Assembly (NCBI RefSeq): GCF_036226405.1
Contig: NZ_CP108464.1
Coordinates: 5,208,001-5,272,000 of the forward strand
DNA length: 64,000 nucleotides
DNA from: Streptomyces sp. NBC_01260
Lineage (GTDB): Bacteria > Actinomycetota > Actinomycetes > Streptomycetales > Streptomycetaceae
Reading direction: 5' to 3'
In this document: one piece after another, positions 8,328 to 17,095 of the stretch
How positions within the stretch are numbered: the stretch's first letter is position 1
Layout: the number at the start of each line of letters is the position of its first letter
Notes under the pieces: model-generated
What the model was told of the DNA's origin: nothing
What the model saw: only the letters and a program-made list of their open reading frames with translations
The model's database searches: none
Position numbers and translations under genes: made by a program

Positions 8328-10358
8328 ATGTCCCTGGGTAGCGCTGCTCCGAAGCCCGGGGAGCCGGGAGTCCGTGCGGAGCGGGCTGCCGGTTCAGGGT
8401 CTGCGTCGTCTCACTTCGGGCGTTTCCTGCGGGGCGGCCGGTTGTTCCAGAACCGGGCGCCCGGCGGGCCGGTGCCGCGTCTGCTGATGCGCTGGGTGCG
8501 GCGTCCGCTGCTGCCCGCGGTGCGGCTGTGGCGGCGCAACCTTCAGCTGCGGGTCGTCGCGGGCACGCTGCTGATGTCGCTCGGTGTGGTGCTGCTGCTC
8601 GGCCTGGTCGTGATCGGGCAGGTGCGCAACGGCCTGCTGGACGCGAAGGGCAAGGCCGCCCAGACACAGGCCGCGGGCGGATTCGCTGCTGCCCAGGAGA
8701 AGGCGAACGCACCACTCACCCCTGCTACCGGGCAGGGCGGCGACGCCGCGGACGGCACGACGGCCAACAACTCCTGGCGGACCGAGCTCGTCGACCAGCT
8801 CGCCAGCGGCGGGAAGAACGCCTTCAACGTGGTGGCGCTCAGCGCCGACGAGGGCTCCCGCGCGCCCAGAGGCTCGGGCAGCGTCGAGGCCGCGAGTATT
8901 CCGCAGAGCCTGCGCGATTCCGTGAACAAGGGCCCTGGAGCATTCCAGACGTACTCCCTGATCCGCTACGCGAACGGGCAGGAGTCGCAGCCCGGTCTCG
9001 TCGTGGGCAAGCGGCTCTACGACATCGACCGCAACCCCTACCAGCTGTACTACGTCTTCCCGCTGACGCAGGAGGAGAAGTCCCTGACTCTGGTCAAGGG
9101 CACACTGGCCACCGCGGGCCTGTTCGTGGTCGTGCTGCTCGGGGCCATCGCCTGGTTCGTGGTGCGCCAGGTCGTCACACCCGTCCGCATGGCGGCCGGG
9201 ATCGCGGAGCGGCTCTCCGCCGGCCGGCTCCAGGAGCGGATGAAGGTCACCGGCGAGGACGACATCGCCCGGCTCGGTGAGGCCTTCAACAAGATGGCGC
9301 AGAACCTTCAGCTGAAGATCCAGCAGCTGGAGGAGCTCTCGCGGATGCAGCGGCGGTTCGTCTCGGACGTCTCGCACGAGCTGCGGACACCGCTGACGAC
9401 GGTACGGATGGCTGCCGATGTCATCCATGAGGCGCGAGTCGACTTCGACCCCGTCACTGCTCGTTCCGCGGAGCTGCTCGGTGACCAGCTCGACCGGTTC
9501 GAGTCGCTGCTCTCCGATCTGCTGGAGATCAGCAGGTTCGACGCGGGAGCCGCGGCGCTGGAGGCCGAGCCGATAGACCTGCGGCAGGTCGTGCGACGGG
9601 TGATCGGTGGCGCCGAGCCGCTGGCCGAGCGCAAGGGCACCCGGATCCGGGTGGTCGGTGACGAGCAGCCGGTGATAGCGGAGGCCGATGCGCGACGGGT
9701 CGAGAGGGTCCTGCGCAACCTGGTCGTCAACGCCGTCGAGCACGGAGAGGGCCGCGATGTCGTGGTGCGGATGGGGGTGGCCGGCGGAGCGGTCGCGGTG
9801 GCCGTCCGGGACTACGGTGTGGGGCTGAAGCCCGGCGAGGCGACCCGGGTGTTCAACCGCTTCTGGCGGGCCGACCCGGCCCGCGCGAGGACGACCGGCG
9901 GCACCGGTCTGGGGCTGTCGATCGCCGTCGAGGACGCCCGGCTGCACGGCGGCTGGCTGCAGGCCTGGGGCGAGCCCGGTGGCGGCTCGCAGTTCCGGCT
10001 GACGCTGCCGCGTACGGCGGACGAGCCGCTGCGCGGCTCGCCGATACCGCTGGAGCCCGAGGACTCACGGCGCAACCGGGAGAACCGGGAGCGGGCCGCG
10101 GCGGCCCCCGCGCAGGCCACGGGCAGCGAGCACCGGCTGATGGCGGTGCCCTCCCAGCCGGCGGGTACGGACCGCTCACCGCTGCCGGTACCGGCTCGCG
10201 CCCCCGCGGCTGCCCGGACCGCACCGGTCTCGGTGCATCCGGCGGCACTGCCGGGCAGCGGCGCACGGGTGGTTCCGCGGCCCGCCGAGGAGCGGCCCGG
10301 CGACAACGACTCCCCGGGGCAGGATCCGGGGCGGGAGGACACGACTCGTGGGCACTGA
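8328..10358 (+). CDS. mtrB: Sensor histidine kinase MtrB
   Basis: MtrB is 676 residues long. It has membrane segments at about 75-97 and 257-279 flanking an extracytoplasmic sensor region, then HAMP (about 280-335) and a HisKA helix with the phospho-acceptor histidine H350 in SHELRTPL. The HATPase domain has N-box NLVVNAVEHG (464-473), DYGVGL (495-500) and GGTGLGLS (524-531). The last 120 or so residues form a Pro/Ala/Arg-rich tail typical of Streptomyces MtrB. It begins one base after the mtrA stop and its end overlaps lpqB by 11 nt. It is the cognate kinase/phosphatase of MtrA. Confidence 0.97.
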   Translation: MSLGSAAPKPGEPGVRAERAAGSGSASSHFGRFLRGGRLFQNRAPGGPVPRLLMRWVRRPLLPAVRLWRRNLQLRVVAGTLLMSLGVVLLLGLVVIGQVRNGLLDAKGKAAQTQAAGGFAAAQEKANAPLTPATGQGGDAADGTTANNSWRTELVDQLASGGKNAFNVVALSADEGSRAPRGSGSVEAASIPQSLRDSVNKGPGAFQTYSLIRYANGQESQPGLVVGKRLYDIDRNPYQLYYVFPLTQEEKSLTLVKGTLATAGLFVVVLLGAIAWFVVRQVVTPVRMAAGIAERLSAGRLQERMKVTGEDDIARLGEAFNKMAQNLQLKIQQLEELSRMQRRFVSDVSHELRTPLTTVRMAADVIHEARVDFDPVTARSAELLGDQLDRFESLLSDLLEISRFDAGAAALEAEPIDLRQVVRRVIGGAEPLAERKGTRIRVVGDEQPVIAEADARRVERVLRNLVVNAVEHGEGRDVVVRMGVAGGAVAVAVRDYGVGLKPGEATRVFNRFWRADPARARTTGGTGLGLSIAVEDARLHGGWLQAWGEPGGGSQFRLTLPRTADEPLRGSPIPLEPEDSRRNRENRERAAAAPAQATGSEHRLMAVPSQPAGTDRSPLPVPARAPAAARTAPVSVHPAALPGSGARVVPRPAEERPGDNDSPGQDPGREDTTRGH

Positions 10359-12213
10359 CCGTCATCAGGGCGGCCTCGGACGTGCGGCGGGGCTGACCGT
10401 GCTGCTGGGATGCGGCGCCCTGCTGCTCACGGCGTGCGGCTCGATGCCCGTCACCGGGGACGTCAAGGCCGTGGACGCCTCGCAGCCCGGCGACTCCCAG
10501 GTGCAGGTGTACGCGGTCGCACCGCGTGACGGTGCCACGCCGAACGAGGTGGTCGACGGTTTCCTGGAGTCGATGACCAGCGATGACTCCGACTTCCGGA
10601 CGACGCGCAAGTACCTCACGCAGGAGGCGTCGAAGGCCTGGAAGCCGGGTGCGCTCACCACCGTGCTGGCCAAGGCGCCGAACCGGAGCGACCGGCCCTC
10701 CCACGAGGGTGACCGCAGCACCACCGAGGTCACCTACACGCTGTCCGGCGAGAAGGTGGCGACGGTCGACGAGCAGAACGCCTACCAGCCGCTGGCTCAG
10801 ACGGACTACGCCCGCACCCTCCACCTGGTGCGGCAGAACGGGCCGGACGGCAAGGAGTGGCGCATCGACATCGTGCCGGACGGCCTGGTGCTCGGGCAGT
10901 CGGACTTCAAGCGGCTCTACCGTTCCGTCAACAAGTTCTACTTCGCGACCGGTCGCTCCGAGGCGCAGTCCACCCTCGTCGCCGACCCGGTCTACATCCG
11001 TAACCGGACGGACCCCGTCACCGGGACGGACACCGTGACGCAGGCGGTCCGCAGTCTCCTGAGGGGTCCGACCGACTGGCTGCGGCCGGTGGTCGAATCA
11101 CGTTTCCCGGCGGGGACGGGACTGCGGAAGGACGTCATCTCGCTGACGCCCGACGACCGCAACGTACTGAAGGTCCCGCTCAACAAGAAGGCGGACGGGG
11201 CCGGACAGCGCTCCTGCCGGATGATGGCCTCGCAGGTGCTCTTCACCCTCCGGGACCTGACGTCGGCGCGGGTCGAGCAGGTGGAGCTGCAGCGTTCGGA
11301 CGGTTCGCCGTTGTGCGTGCTCGGGTCGGATCAGGCCGAGGAGTACGCCCCCGACGGTTCGTCGGGCGGGCCCGACAGCCAGTACTTCGTCGATGCCAAG
11401 GGGCATGTGCAGCGCATTCCGGGGAGCACCAGGGGCAGCGGGGAACCGGAGCCGGTGGCCGGGCCGTTCGGTGCCGGTCCGGCGCGGGTGAGCGAGGTCG
11501 GCGTGGCCCGGGACGAGCAGTTGGCCGCGGCGCTCTCGCAGCACCACGACGCGCTCTACGTGGCCTCCATCACCGAGGGCGGCCAGCTGCCGGCCCCGGC
11601 GGTGACGAGCAAGGCCGGCGGTTCCGAGGACCGTCTGACGGCGCCCAGCTGGGACGGCAGGGGTGACCTCTGGGTCGCCGACCGGGACCTGGACAACCCC
11701 AGGCTGCTGCGGCTGGCCGGTGGTGCGGGCAAGCCGCAGGAGGTCACGGTGCCGAGTCTGAACGGCAGCCGGATCGAGGGACTGCGGCTGTCCTCGGACG
11801 GTGTGCGCATCGCACTGCTGCTCAAGAGCGACGGCCATACCACGCTGAGGATCGGCCGGATCGAGCGTCAGGGACCGCAGGACAAGGAGCGGGTTTCCGT
11901 GGTGGACTTGCGGCAGGCCGCGCCGCAGCTGGCGGATGTGACCGCGATGTCGTGGTCGGGCGGCAGCCGTCTCGTGGTGGTGGGCAAGGAGCAGGGCGGC
12001 GTGCAGCAGGTCCGCTACGTCCAGGCGGACGGCTCGACGCCTGCCTCGGGCGTGCTGCCCGGGGTGAATCAGGTGCGGGCGATCGCCGCGGCGGACGACG
12101 AGCAGTTGCCGCTGATGGCGGACACGCAGGGCGACGGAATAGTGAAGCTGCTGCCCGGAGACAACTGGCAGACCGTCCTCAAGGAGGGTTCGGCGCTGGT
12201 CTACCCGGGCTGA
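10348..12213 (+). CDS. lpqB: Lipoprotein LpqB
   Basis: LpqB is a 621-residue lipoprotein starting at a GTG inside the mtrB 3' end. The signal peptide ends in the lipobox LLTAC with the modified cysteine at C30. A GerMN-like region follows and then a beta-propeller-like C-terminal half, as in the actinobacterial LpqB family. In mycobacteria LpqB binds the MtrB extracellular domain and influences MtrA phosphorylation and division; in Streptomyces it affects development. The mtrA-mtrB-lpqB order with overlaps strongly supports the same three-component role here. Confidence 0.95.
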   Translation: MGTDRHQGGLGRAAGLTVLLGCGALLLTACGSMPVTGDVKAVDASQPGDSQVQVYAVAPRDGATPNEVVDGFLESMTSDDSDFRTTRKYLTQEASKAWKPGALTTVLAKAPNRSDRPSHEGDRSTTEVTYTLSGEKVATVDEQNAYQPLAQTDYARTLHLVRQNGPDGKEWRIDIVPDGLVLGQSDFKRLYRSVNKFYFATGRSEAQSTLVADPVYIRNRTDPVTGTDTVTQAVRSLLRGPTDWLRPVVESRFPAGTGLRKDVISLTPDDRNVLKVPLNKKADGAGQRSCRMMASQVLFTLRDLTSARVEQVELQRSDGSPLCVLGSDQAEEYAPDGSSGGPDSQYFVDAKGHVQRIPGSTRGSGEPEPVAGPFGAGPARVSEVGVARDEQLAAALSQHHDALYVASITEGGQLPAPAVTSKAGGSEDRLTAPSWDGRGDLWVADRDLDNPRLLRLAGGAGKPQEVTVPSLNGSRIEGLRLSSDGVRIALLLKSDGHTTLRIGRIERQGPQDKERVSVVDLRQAAPQLADVTAMSWSGGSRLVVVGKEQGGVQQVRYVQADGSTPASGVLPGVNQVRAIAAADDEQLPLMADTQGDGIVKLLPGDNWQTVLKEGSALVYPG

Positions 12214-12325
12214 CGCCCGCACCCGCCCGCACCCTCGTACCGCCTGCATCCGCCCGGTTCCGTCGGCCCCTGGGCGGTTGTCCACAGGGGTGGTCCGGCG
12301 GCCCGGTCGGGGGCACAGTGGAGTT

Positions 12326-13054
12326 ATGCGCGGGTGGTGGCGTGAGATCACCGGACTGGTCCTGCCGGTGGCCTGTGGGGGCTGCGGCAGACCGCGGACC
12401 GAGCTGTGCGAGGAGTGCGGCGCGCAGCTCCACGGCGGGGTTCCGCGCCGGGTGAGGCCTGAGCCGGAGCCGGCCGGTCTGCCCGCGGTTTATGCCGCCG
12501 CCGGCTACGAGAACGCGGTACGGGCGCTGCTGCTGGCCCACAAGGAGCGGGGTGCACTCGGCCTGGCAGGGGCACTCGGCAAGGCGCTGGCGGGTGCCGT
12601 GCGGGCCGGGGCGGGGCCGTCGTCCGAGCCGGGACCCCTGCTGCTCGTGCCCGTGCCTTCGTCGCGCCGGGCCGTCGCGGCGCGAGGACATGATCCGACG
12701 CGCCGGATCGCGTTGGCGGCCGCTGCGGAACTGCGGCGTGCGGGCACCCCGGCCCGGGTGGCCGCGGTGCTGCGGCAGCGGCGTCCGGTGGCCGACCAGT
12801 CGGGGCTCGGAGCCGGGGCGCGCCGGGCGAATCTGGCGGGTGCGCTGGAGGTGGTGGCCGGGGGCGGGCGACTGCTGGCAGCCGGACGGCCGGTGCTGGT
12901 CGACGACTTGCTCACGACAGGTGCCTCACTGGCCGAGGCGGCACGGGCGGTCGACCGGACGGACGGGCCGGACAGCACTGGTTCCGGGGCGCTCCAGGGT
13001 GCCGTTGTCGCAGTGTCTCCGTCCGCCTTCGAAATAAACCGGAACTGGAAGTGA
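12326..13054 (+). CDS. ComF family / phosphoribosyltransferase-like protein
   Basis: This 242-residue protein has an N-terminal zinc-ribbon-like cysteine set (CGGCG, then CEECG, in the first 35 residues) and a C-terminal type I PRTase fold with the PRPP-binding loop VLVDDLLTTGAS. These features match ComF/GntX proteins, for which a role in DNA uptake is proven only in naturally competent bacteria. The ATG at 12326 has a GTGGAG site just upstream; an in-frame start 48 nt earlier is less likely. It follows lpqB by 112 bp, preserving the mycobacterial order mtrAB-lpqB-comF-hpf-secA. The substrate is unknown. Confidence 0.88.
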   Translation: MRGWWREITGLVLPVACGGCGRPRTELCEECGAQLHGGVPRRVRPEPEPAGLPAVYAAAGYENAVRALLLAHKERGALGLAGALGKALAGAVRAGAGPSSEPGPLLLVPVPSSRRAVAARGHDPTRRIALAAAAELRRAGTPARVAAVLRQRRPVADQSGLGAGARRANLAGALEVVAGGGRLLAAGRPVLVDDLLTTGASLAEAARAVDRTDGPDSTGSGALQGAVVAVSPSAFEINRNWK

Positions 13055-13376
13055 ACTTGCATCGTTGCAGGTAGTGAGTGGGTAAAAAGACCTGAACGGA
13101 GGTACGTGCGAGTAGCGGGTGCCGACAGGCGGCCGAGCAGGCTATGTTCGGTTGTGAGGAATGGTGAATGCCAGACCTCGGCGAATGCAACACCAGGTTT
13201 CGGGCAGGTGACCCACCAGCAGTTCAGAATCCGGAAATTCGGTGGGGTGCAGACCTCGCCGTCGGGGGAGGAGGAGGTGGAAGCCACCGAGTCCGCGGCT
13301 CCGGTTACCACCGGGGCCTGGTGCAAAAGGGAGATGCTCCGCCACTGAGCGGAGCGATCCGGGAACGGAGTTCTGC
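13055..13376. other. Intergenic region comF-hpf, no gene seen
   Basis: This 322-bp stretch contains no convincing coding frame on either strand. It is somewhat less GC-rich than its surroundings and probably carries the hpf promoter and a 5' leader. I could not identify a promoter pair or riboswitch fold with confidence. Confidence 0.6.
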
Positions 13377-14066
13377 GTGGACATCGTCGTCAAGGGCCGC
13401 AAGACCGAGGTGCCCGAGCGGTTCCGCAAGCACGTGGCCGAGAAGCTGAAGCTGGACAAGATCCAGAAGTTCGACGGCAAGGTGATCAGCCTCGACGTGG
13501 AGGTGTCCAAGGAGCCGAATCCCCGTCAGGCCGACCGTTCCGACCGGGTGGAGATCACGCTCCGCTCGCGTGGGCCGGTCATCAGGGCGGAAGCGGCCGC
13601 AGGCGACCCGTACGCAGCGCTGGACCTGGCCACCGGCAAGCTGGAGGCCAGGCTGCGCAAGCAGCACGACAAGCGCTACAGCCGCCGCGGCTCGGGCCGC
13701 ATCTCAGCTGCCGAGGTCGCCGAGGTCGTGCCGGACGCGGCTTCGTTCAACGGCGACGGCGTGCTGATCGCCGACGAAGTGGCAAAGCCCGTGCCCACCA
13801 CCAGGATCGGCTCGCTCGAGGTACAGGGCGAAGGACCGCTGGTGATGCGCGAGAAGACGCACGTCGCGGCACCCATGTCGCTCGACCAGGCGCTCTATGA
13901 GATGGAGCTGGTAGGACATGACTTCTACCTGTTCGTGGACTCCGAGACGAAGGAGCCGAGTGTCGTCTACCGGAGGCACGCCTACGACTACGGTGTCATC
14001 CACCTGAGGACCGACCCGCTGGCCGCCGATGAGGCGGGCGGCGCGGGTGGTGCGCTCGGCGGCTGA
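13377..14066 (+). CDS. hpf: Ribosome hibernation promoting factor, long form
   Basis: The protein is 229 residues from a GTG at 13377. The frame is open further upstream, but family homology begins exactly with VDIVVKGRKTEVPERFRKHV. Residues 1-110 form the S30AE/YfiA ribosome-binding domain. Residues about 165-225 form the C-terminal dimerisation domain (MSLDQALYEMELVGHDFYLF, HAYDYGVIHLR), which makes 100S ribosome dimers in stationary phase or stress. It has its own leader region and is followed by a hairpin terminator, so it is likely monocistronic and induced at growth arrest. Confidence 0.95.
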   Translation: MDIVVKGRKTEVPERFRKHVAEKLKLDKIQKFDGKVISLDVEVSKEPNPRQADRSDRVEITLRSRGPVIRAEAAAGDPYAALDLATGKLEARLRKQHDKRYSRRGSGRISAAEVAEVVPDAASFNGDGVLIADEVAKPVPTTRIGSLEVQGEGPLVMREKTHVAAPMSLDQALYEMELVGHDFYLFVDSETKEPSVVYRRHAYDYGVIHLRTDPLAADEAGGAGGALGG

Positions 14067-14078
14067 CGCCCCCTCCGT

Positions 14079-14116
14079 GGTGCCCCTGGAGCGCCGTGTG
14101 CGCCCCCAGGGGCACC
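14079..14116 (+). terminator. Hairpin terminator after hpf
   Basis: An 11-bp inverted repeat (ggtgcccctgg at 14079-14089 with ccaggggcacc at 14106-14116) starts 12 nt past the hpf stop. No U-tract follows, as is common for Streptomyces terminators. Confidence 0.65.
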
Positions 14117-14250
14117 CGCGTGCGACCACTGGATCACCGCTCTGACGTCCAGGCATGAAATCATGGCGGCCCAAGCCAATCGGTGCTCTGTGAACTGCCG
14201 TTGGCGGACAGTTTGTGAACTTCAGGCCATGGCCTTCAGGGGGAGGAACG

Positions 14251-15006
14251 ATGGCGGACACCTTCGGGCCCGTGCGCGATGCGAATGATGCCGACTCTGC
14301 TTCCGGTGCCCACACCGGAACGGACGAGGACAGCGGTTCCCACAAGGAACCGATCCGGGTCCTCGTGGTCGACGACCACGCCCTCTTCCGCAGAGGACTG
14401 GAGATCGTCCTCGCGCAGGAGGAGGACATCCAGGTCGTCGGCGAGGCAGGGGACGGGGCGGAGGCGGTCGACAAGGCGGCCGATCTGCTGCCCGACATCG
14501 TGCTGATGGATGTACGGATGCCCAAACGCGGTGGTATCGAGGCCTGTACCTCCATCAAGGAGGTGGCCCCCAGCGCGAAGATCATCATGCTGACGATCAG
14601 CGACGAGGAGGCCGACCTCTACGACGCCATCAAGGCGGGCGCCACCGGCTATCTCCTCAAGGAGATCTCCACGGACGAGGTCGCCACCGCGATCCGTGCG
14701 GTCGCCGACGGGCAGTCCCAGATCAGTCCGTCCATGGCGTCGAAACTGCTCACCGAGTTCAAATCGATGATCCAGCGGACCGACGAGCGCCGGCTGGTGC
14801 CGGCGCCCCGGCTCACCGAACGTGAGCTCGAAGTCCTCAAACTGGTTGCTACGGGCATGAACAATCGCGATATCGCGAAGGAACTCTTCATTTCCGAGAA
14901 CACCGTGAAGAACCACGTCCGCAACATTCTGGAGAAGCTCCAGCTGCACTCCCGGATGGAAGCCGTGGTCTACGCCATGCGGGAGAAGATCCTCGAGATC
15001 AGGTGA
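14251..15006 (+). CDS. NarL/FixJ-type (LuxR HTH) response regulator
   Basis: This 251-residue protein starts at an ATG preceded by an excellent Shine-Dalgarno (gggggagga at 14239-14247). It has an acidic disordered N-terminus of about 33 residues. The receiver domain has [11 protein letters not shown], phospho-acceptor D87 in VLMDVRMP, and the conserved T and K. The LuxR HTH (about 185-250) contains [25 protein letters not shown] and [15 protein letters not shown]. No kinase gene is adjacent, so it is an orphan regulator at this locus; its targets are unknown. The position between hpf and secA is conserved in Streptomyces. Confidence 0.93.
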   Translation: MADTFGPVRDANDADSASGAHTGTDEDSGSHKEPIRVLVVDDHALFRRGLEIVLAQEEDIQVVGEAGDGAEAVDKAADLLPDIVLMDVRMPKRGGIEACTSIKEVAPSAKIIMLTISDEEADLYDAIKAGATGYLLKEISTDEVATAIRAVADGQSQISPSMASKLLTEFKSMIQRTDERRLVPAPRLTERELEVLKLVATGMNNRDIAKELFISENTVKNHVRNILEKLQLHSRMEAVVYAMREKILEIR

Positions 15007-15037
15007 CGCGGCCGGGTAAAGCCCCGGGAAGGCGTGG

Positions 15038-16213
15038 TCACGCCAGGACGCGGGCTATTTCCCGCGTGAGCGGCCCGCGCAGTTCCGGTGCGTCCACCCG
15101 CTCCAGCCGGACCTCGGTGCAGCCGACCCACGACGCCGCCTCGACCAGAGCCTGCGCCATCGGCGGCACGGCCTTCGGGCCCGCCAGGGACACCTGCCGG
15201 GCGACCAGCGTCGTGCCCTCACGCGCCGGGTCGACCCGGCCCTGCAGTCTGCCGCCCGCCAGCAGGGGCATCGCGAAGTAGCCGTGGATCCGCTTGGGCT
15301 TGGGGACGTAGGCCTCCAGCCGGTGGGTGAAGGCGAAGATCCGCTCGGTGCGCGCCCGCTCCCAGACGAGTGAGTCGAACGGCGACAGCAGCGTCGTACG
15401 GTGCCGGCCGCGCGGCTCCGAGGCCAGTGCCGCCGGATCCGCCCAGGCCGGCTTCGCCCAGCCCTGCACCGTCACCGGCACCAGGCCGGAGTCCGCGACC
15501 ACCGCGTCGAACTGCTCGCCCCTGAGCCGGTGGTAGTCGGCGATGTCCGCGCGGGTGCCCACGCCCAGCGACTGCCCGGCCAGCGCCACCAGGCGCCGCA
15601 CGCACTCCGCGTCGTCCAGGTCGTCGTGGAGCACCGCATCGGGCAGGGCCCGTTCCGCGAGGTCGTAGACCCGCTTCCAGCCGCGCCGCTCGGTGCACAC
15701 CACCTCGCCGTACATCAGGGCCCGCTCGACGGCGACCTTCGACGCCGACCAGTCCCACCACTCCCCGCCGTTCTTCGCGCCGCCCAGCTCCGTGGCCGTC
15801 AGTGGGCCCTCGGTGCGCAACTGCTTGATGACCGTGTCGTACGTGCCGTCGGGCAGGTCGTGGTGCCACTGCGGGCGCGAGCGGTAGGCGCGGCGGCGGA
15901 AGGCGAAGTGCGGCCACTCCTCGACCGGCAGGATGCACGCCGCGTGCGACCAGTACTCGAAGGCGCGGCCCCCCGACCAGTACGCCTCCTCCACCGGGCG
16001 CCGGCCGACCGCGCCGAGGCGCGCGTACGGAATCAGCTCGTGCGACCGCGCGAGCACCGAGATCGTGTCGAGCTGGACGGCGCCGAGATGCCGCAGCACG
16101 CCCGGCACCCCGGCCCGGCGGTCCGGAGTGCCCAGGAAGCCCTGGGCGCGCAGGGCGATCCTGCGGGCCTGATCGGCGGAGAGTTCGGCTGCGGGAGGCT
16201 GCACAGACGTCAT
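15038..16213 (-). CDS. Winged-helix DNA-binding protein, YcaQ/AlkZ-like DNA glycosylase family
   Basis: This 391-residue protein starts at the ATG at 16213; the open frame extends far upstream but only as a shadow of the GNAT gene. It matches the winged helix DNA-binding/crosslink-repair glycosylase family (HTH_42). Visible motifs are ARRIALRAQGF, LGAVQLDTISVLARSHEL, EYWSHAACILP and LLSPFDSLVWERARTERIF. The QxD catalytic motif of the AlkZ/YcaQ group is present as QLD in VQLDTI near the N-terminus. Members unhook interstrand crosslinks or excise bulky alkylated bases and sometimes confer self-resistance to genotoxins. Here the context is not a biosynthetic cluster, so general DNA repair is the likelier role. 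Confidence 0.85.
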   Translation of the reverse strand: MTSVQPPAAELSADQARRIALRAQGFLGTPDRRAGVPGVLRHLGAVQLDTISVLARSHELIPYARLGAVGRRPVEEAYWSGGRAFEYWSHAACILPVEEWPHFAFRRRAYRSRPQWHHDLPDGTYDTVIKQLRTEGPLTATELGGAKNGGEWWDWSASKVAVERALMYGEVVCTERRGWKRVYDLAERALPDAVLHDDLDDAECVRRLVALAGQSLGVGTRADIADYHRLRGEQFDAVVADSGLVPVTVQGWAKPAWADPAALASEPRGRHRTTLLSPFDSLVWERARTERIFAFTHRLEAYVPKPKRIHGYFAMPLLAGGRLQGRVDPAREGTTLVARQVSLAGPKAVPPMAQALVEAASWVGCTEVRLERVDAPELRGPLTREIARVLA

Positions 16214-16266
16214 GACTCGAACCCTAGAGGGCGGCACTGACAGTCCGGCCCGGAATTCCGCGGTCC

Positions 16267-16854
16267 TCACGGGCGGACGGGGGCCACCGCCGGAAGGTAG
16301 GCGCAGGTCCCCGGCAGCCCGAGGTCGGACGGGAGCAGCGCACCGGTCCACGTATCGCGTCGCACCCCCTTGTTGAGCAGTCCGGAGCGCTGGTCGCCCT
16401 CCATGAGGAAGCCGGCCCGCAGCGCCACCGCCCGCGAGGGGACATTGCCGGTCTCGGCCCGCCATTCCAGCCGGTCCCCGCCGAGCGAGGTGAAGGTCCA
16501 GTGGGCGGCGCGGCGGACCGCCTCCGTCATGTAGCCGCGGCCGCGGTGCTCCCCGGCGGTCCAGAACCCCACCTCGTAGGTGCCCGGCTGGTTGCGGCGG
16601 TTGATGCCGAGCGCACCGGTCAGGGCCCCGCCGTCGCGCAGCACGACGGCGAAGTTGTACATGGAGTCGTCCTGCCAGCCGGCGGGCGAGAACTGCCGGG
16701 TGAAGAGCTCCGCGTCGGTGCGGCCGTACGGCGAGGGGACGACCGTCCAGCGCTGGATGTCCGGATCCTGGCAGGCGGCGTGCACCTCGTCCGCGTCGCC
16801 CGGGGCGAAGGGGCGCAGCAGCAGGCGGTCGGTGGTGAGGGTGATCGGTTCCAT
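16267..16854 (-). CDS. GNAT family N-acetyltransferase (RimJ/RimL type)
   Basis: This 195-residue protein opens with LTTDRLLLRPFAPGDADEVHAAC, typical of the RimJ/RimL-like GNAT subfamily. The acetyl-CoA binding motif A is visible as VGFWTAGEHRGRGYMTEAV (Q/RxxGxG/A type) around residues 94-112. Motif B lies near NVPSRAVALRAGF. Substrates of such proteins vary (ribosomal proteins, antibiotics, small metabolites) and nothing here identifies one. It lies 53 bp upstream of the YcaQ-like gene on the same strand and is divergent from secA. Confidence 0.9.
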   Translation of the reverse strand: MEPITLTTDRLLLRPFAPGDADEVHAACQDPDIQRWTVVPSPYGRTDAELFTRQFSPAGWQDDSMYNFAVVLRDGGALTGALGINRRNQPGTYEVGFWTAGEHRGRGYMTEAVRRAAHWTFTSLGGDRLEWRAETGNVPSRAVALRAGFLMEGDQRSGLLNKGVRRDTWTGALLPSDLGLPGTCAYLPAVAPVRP

Positions 16855-17095
16855 GTACGGATTCTGGTGACCGGCCCGGGTGCGGGGCGAGCACTTTTCG
16901 GACTTCCCGGCACCTTCGGCCCCCTTGGGCCGTTGATCGGGAAGGGCACTGCGAGCTCAACGCGGTGGCAGCCCTCCCGGCGCGGCGGGGTCCTCGCTTA
17001 CGATGGCCGTTGCGGTGGGGCCCACCTGCCGTGCCCGCGCCAGAGTCCATAACACGACCCAGTGCCAGGCCCGACCGGCAAGGAGACCAGCCTCA

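Noticed and set aside
15038..16213. Antibiotic self-resistance glycosylase within a biosynthetic cluster
   Set aside because: No biosynthetic genes are near; neighbours are housekeeping genes.
15038..17050. A 670-residue fusion of a GNAT region and the YcaQ-like protein
   Set aside because: The upstream 279 codons are an out-of-frame shadow of the GNAT gene; conserved sequence begins at the internal ATG at 16213.
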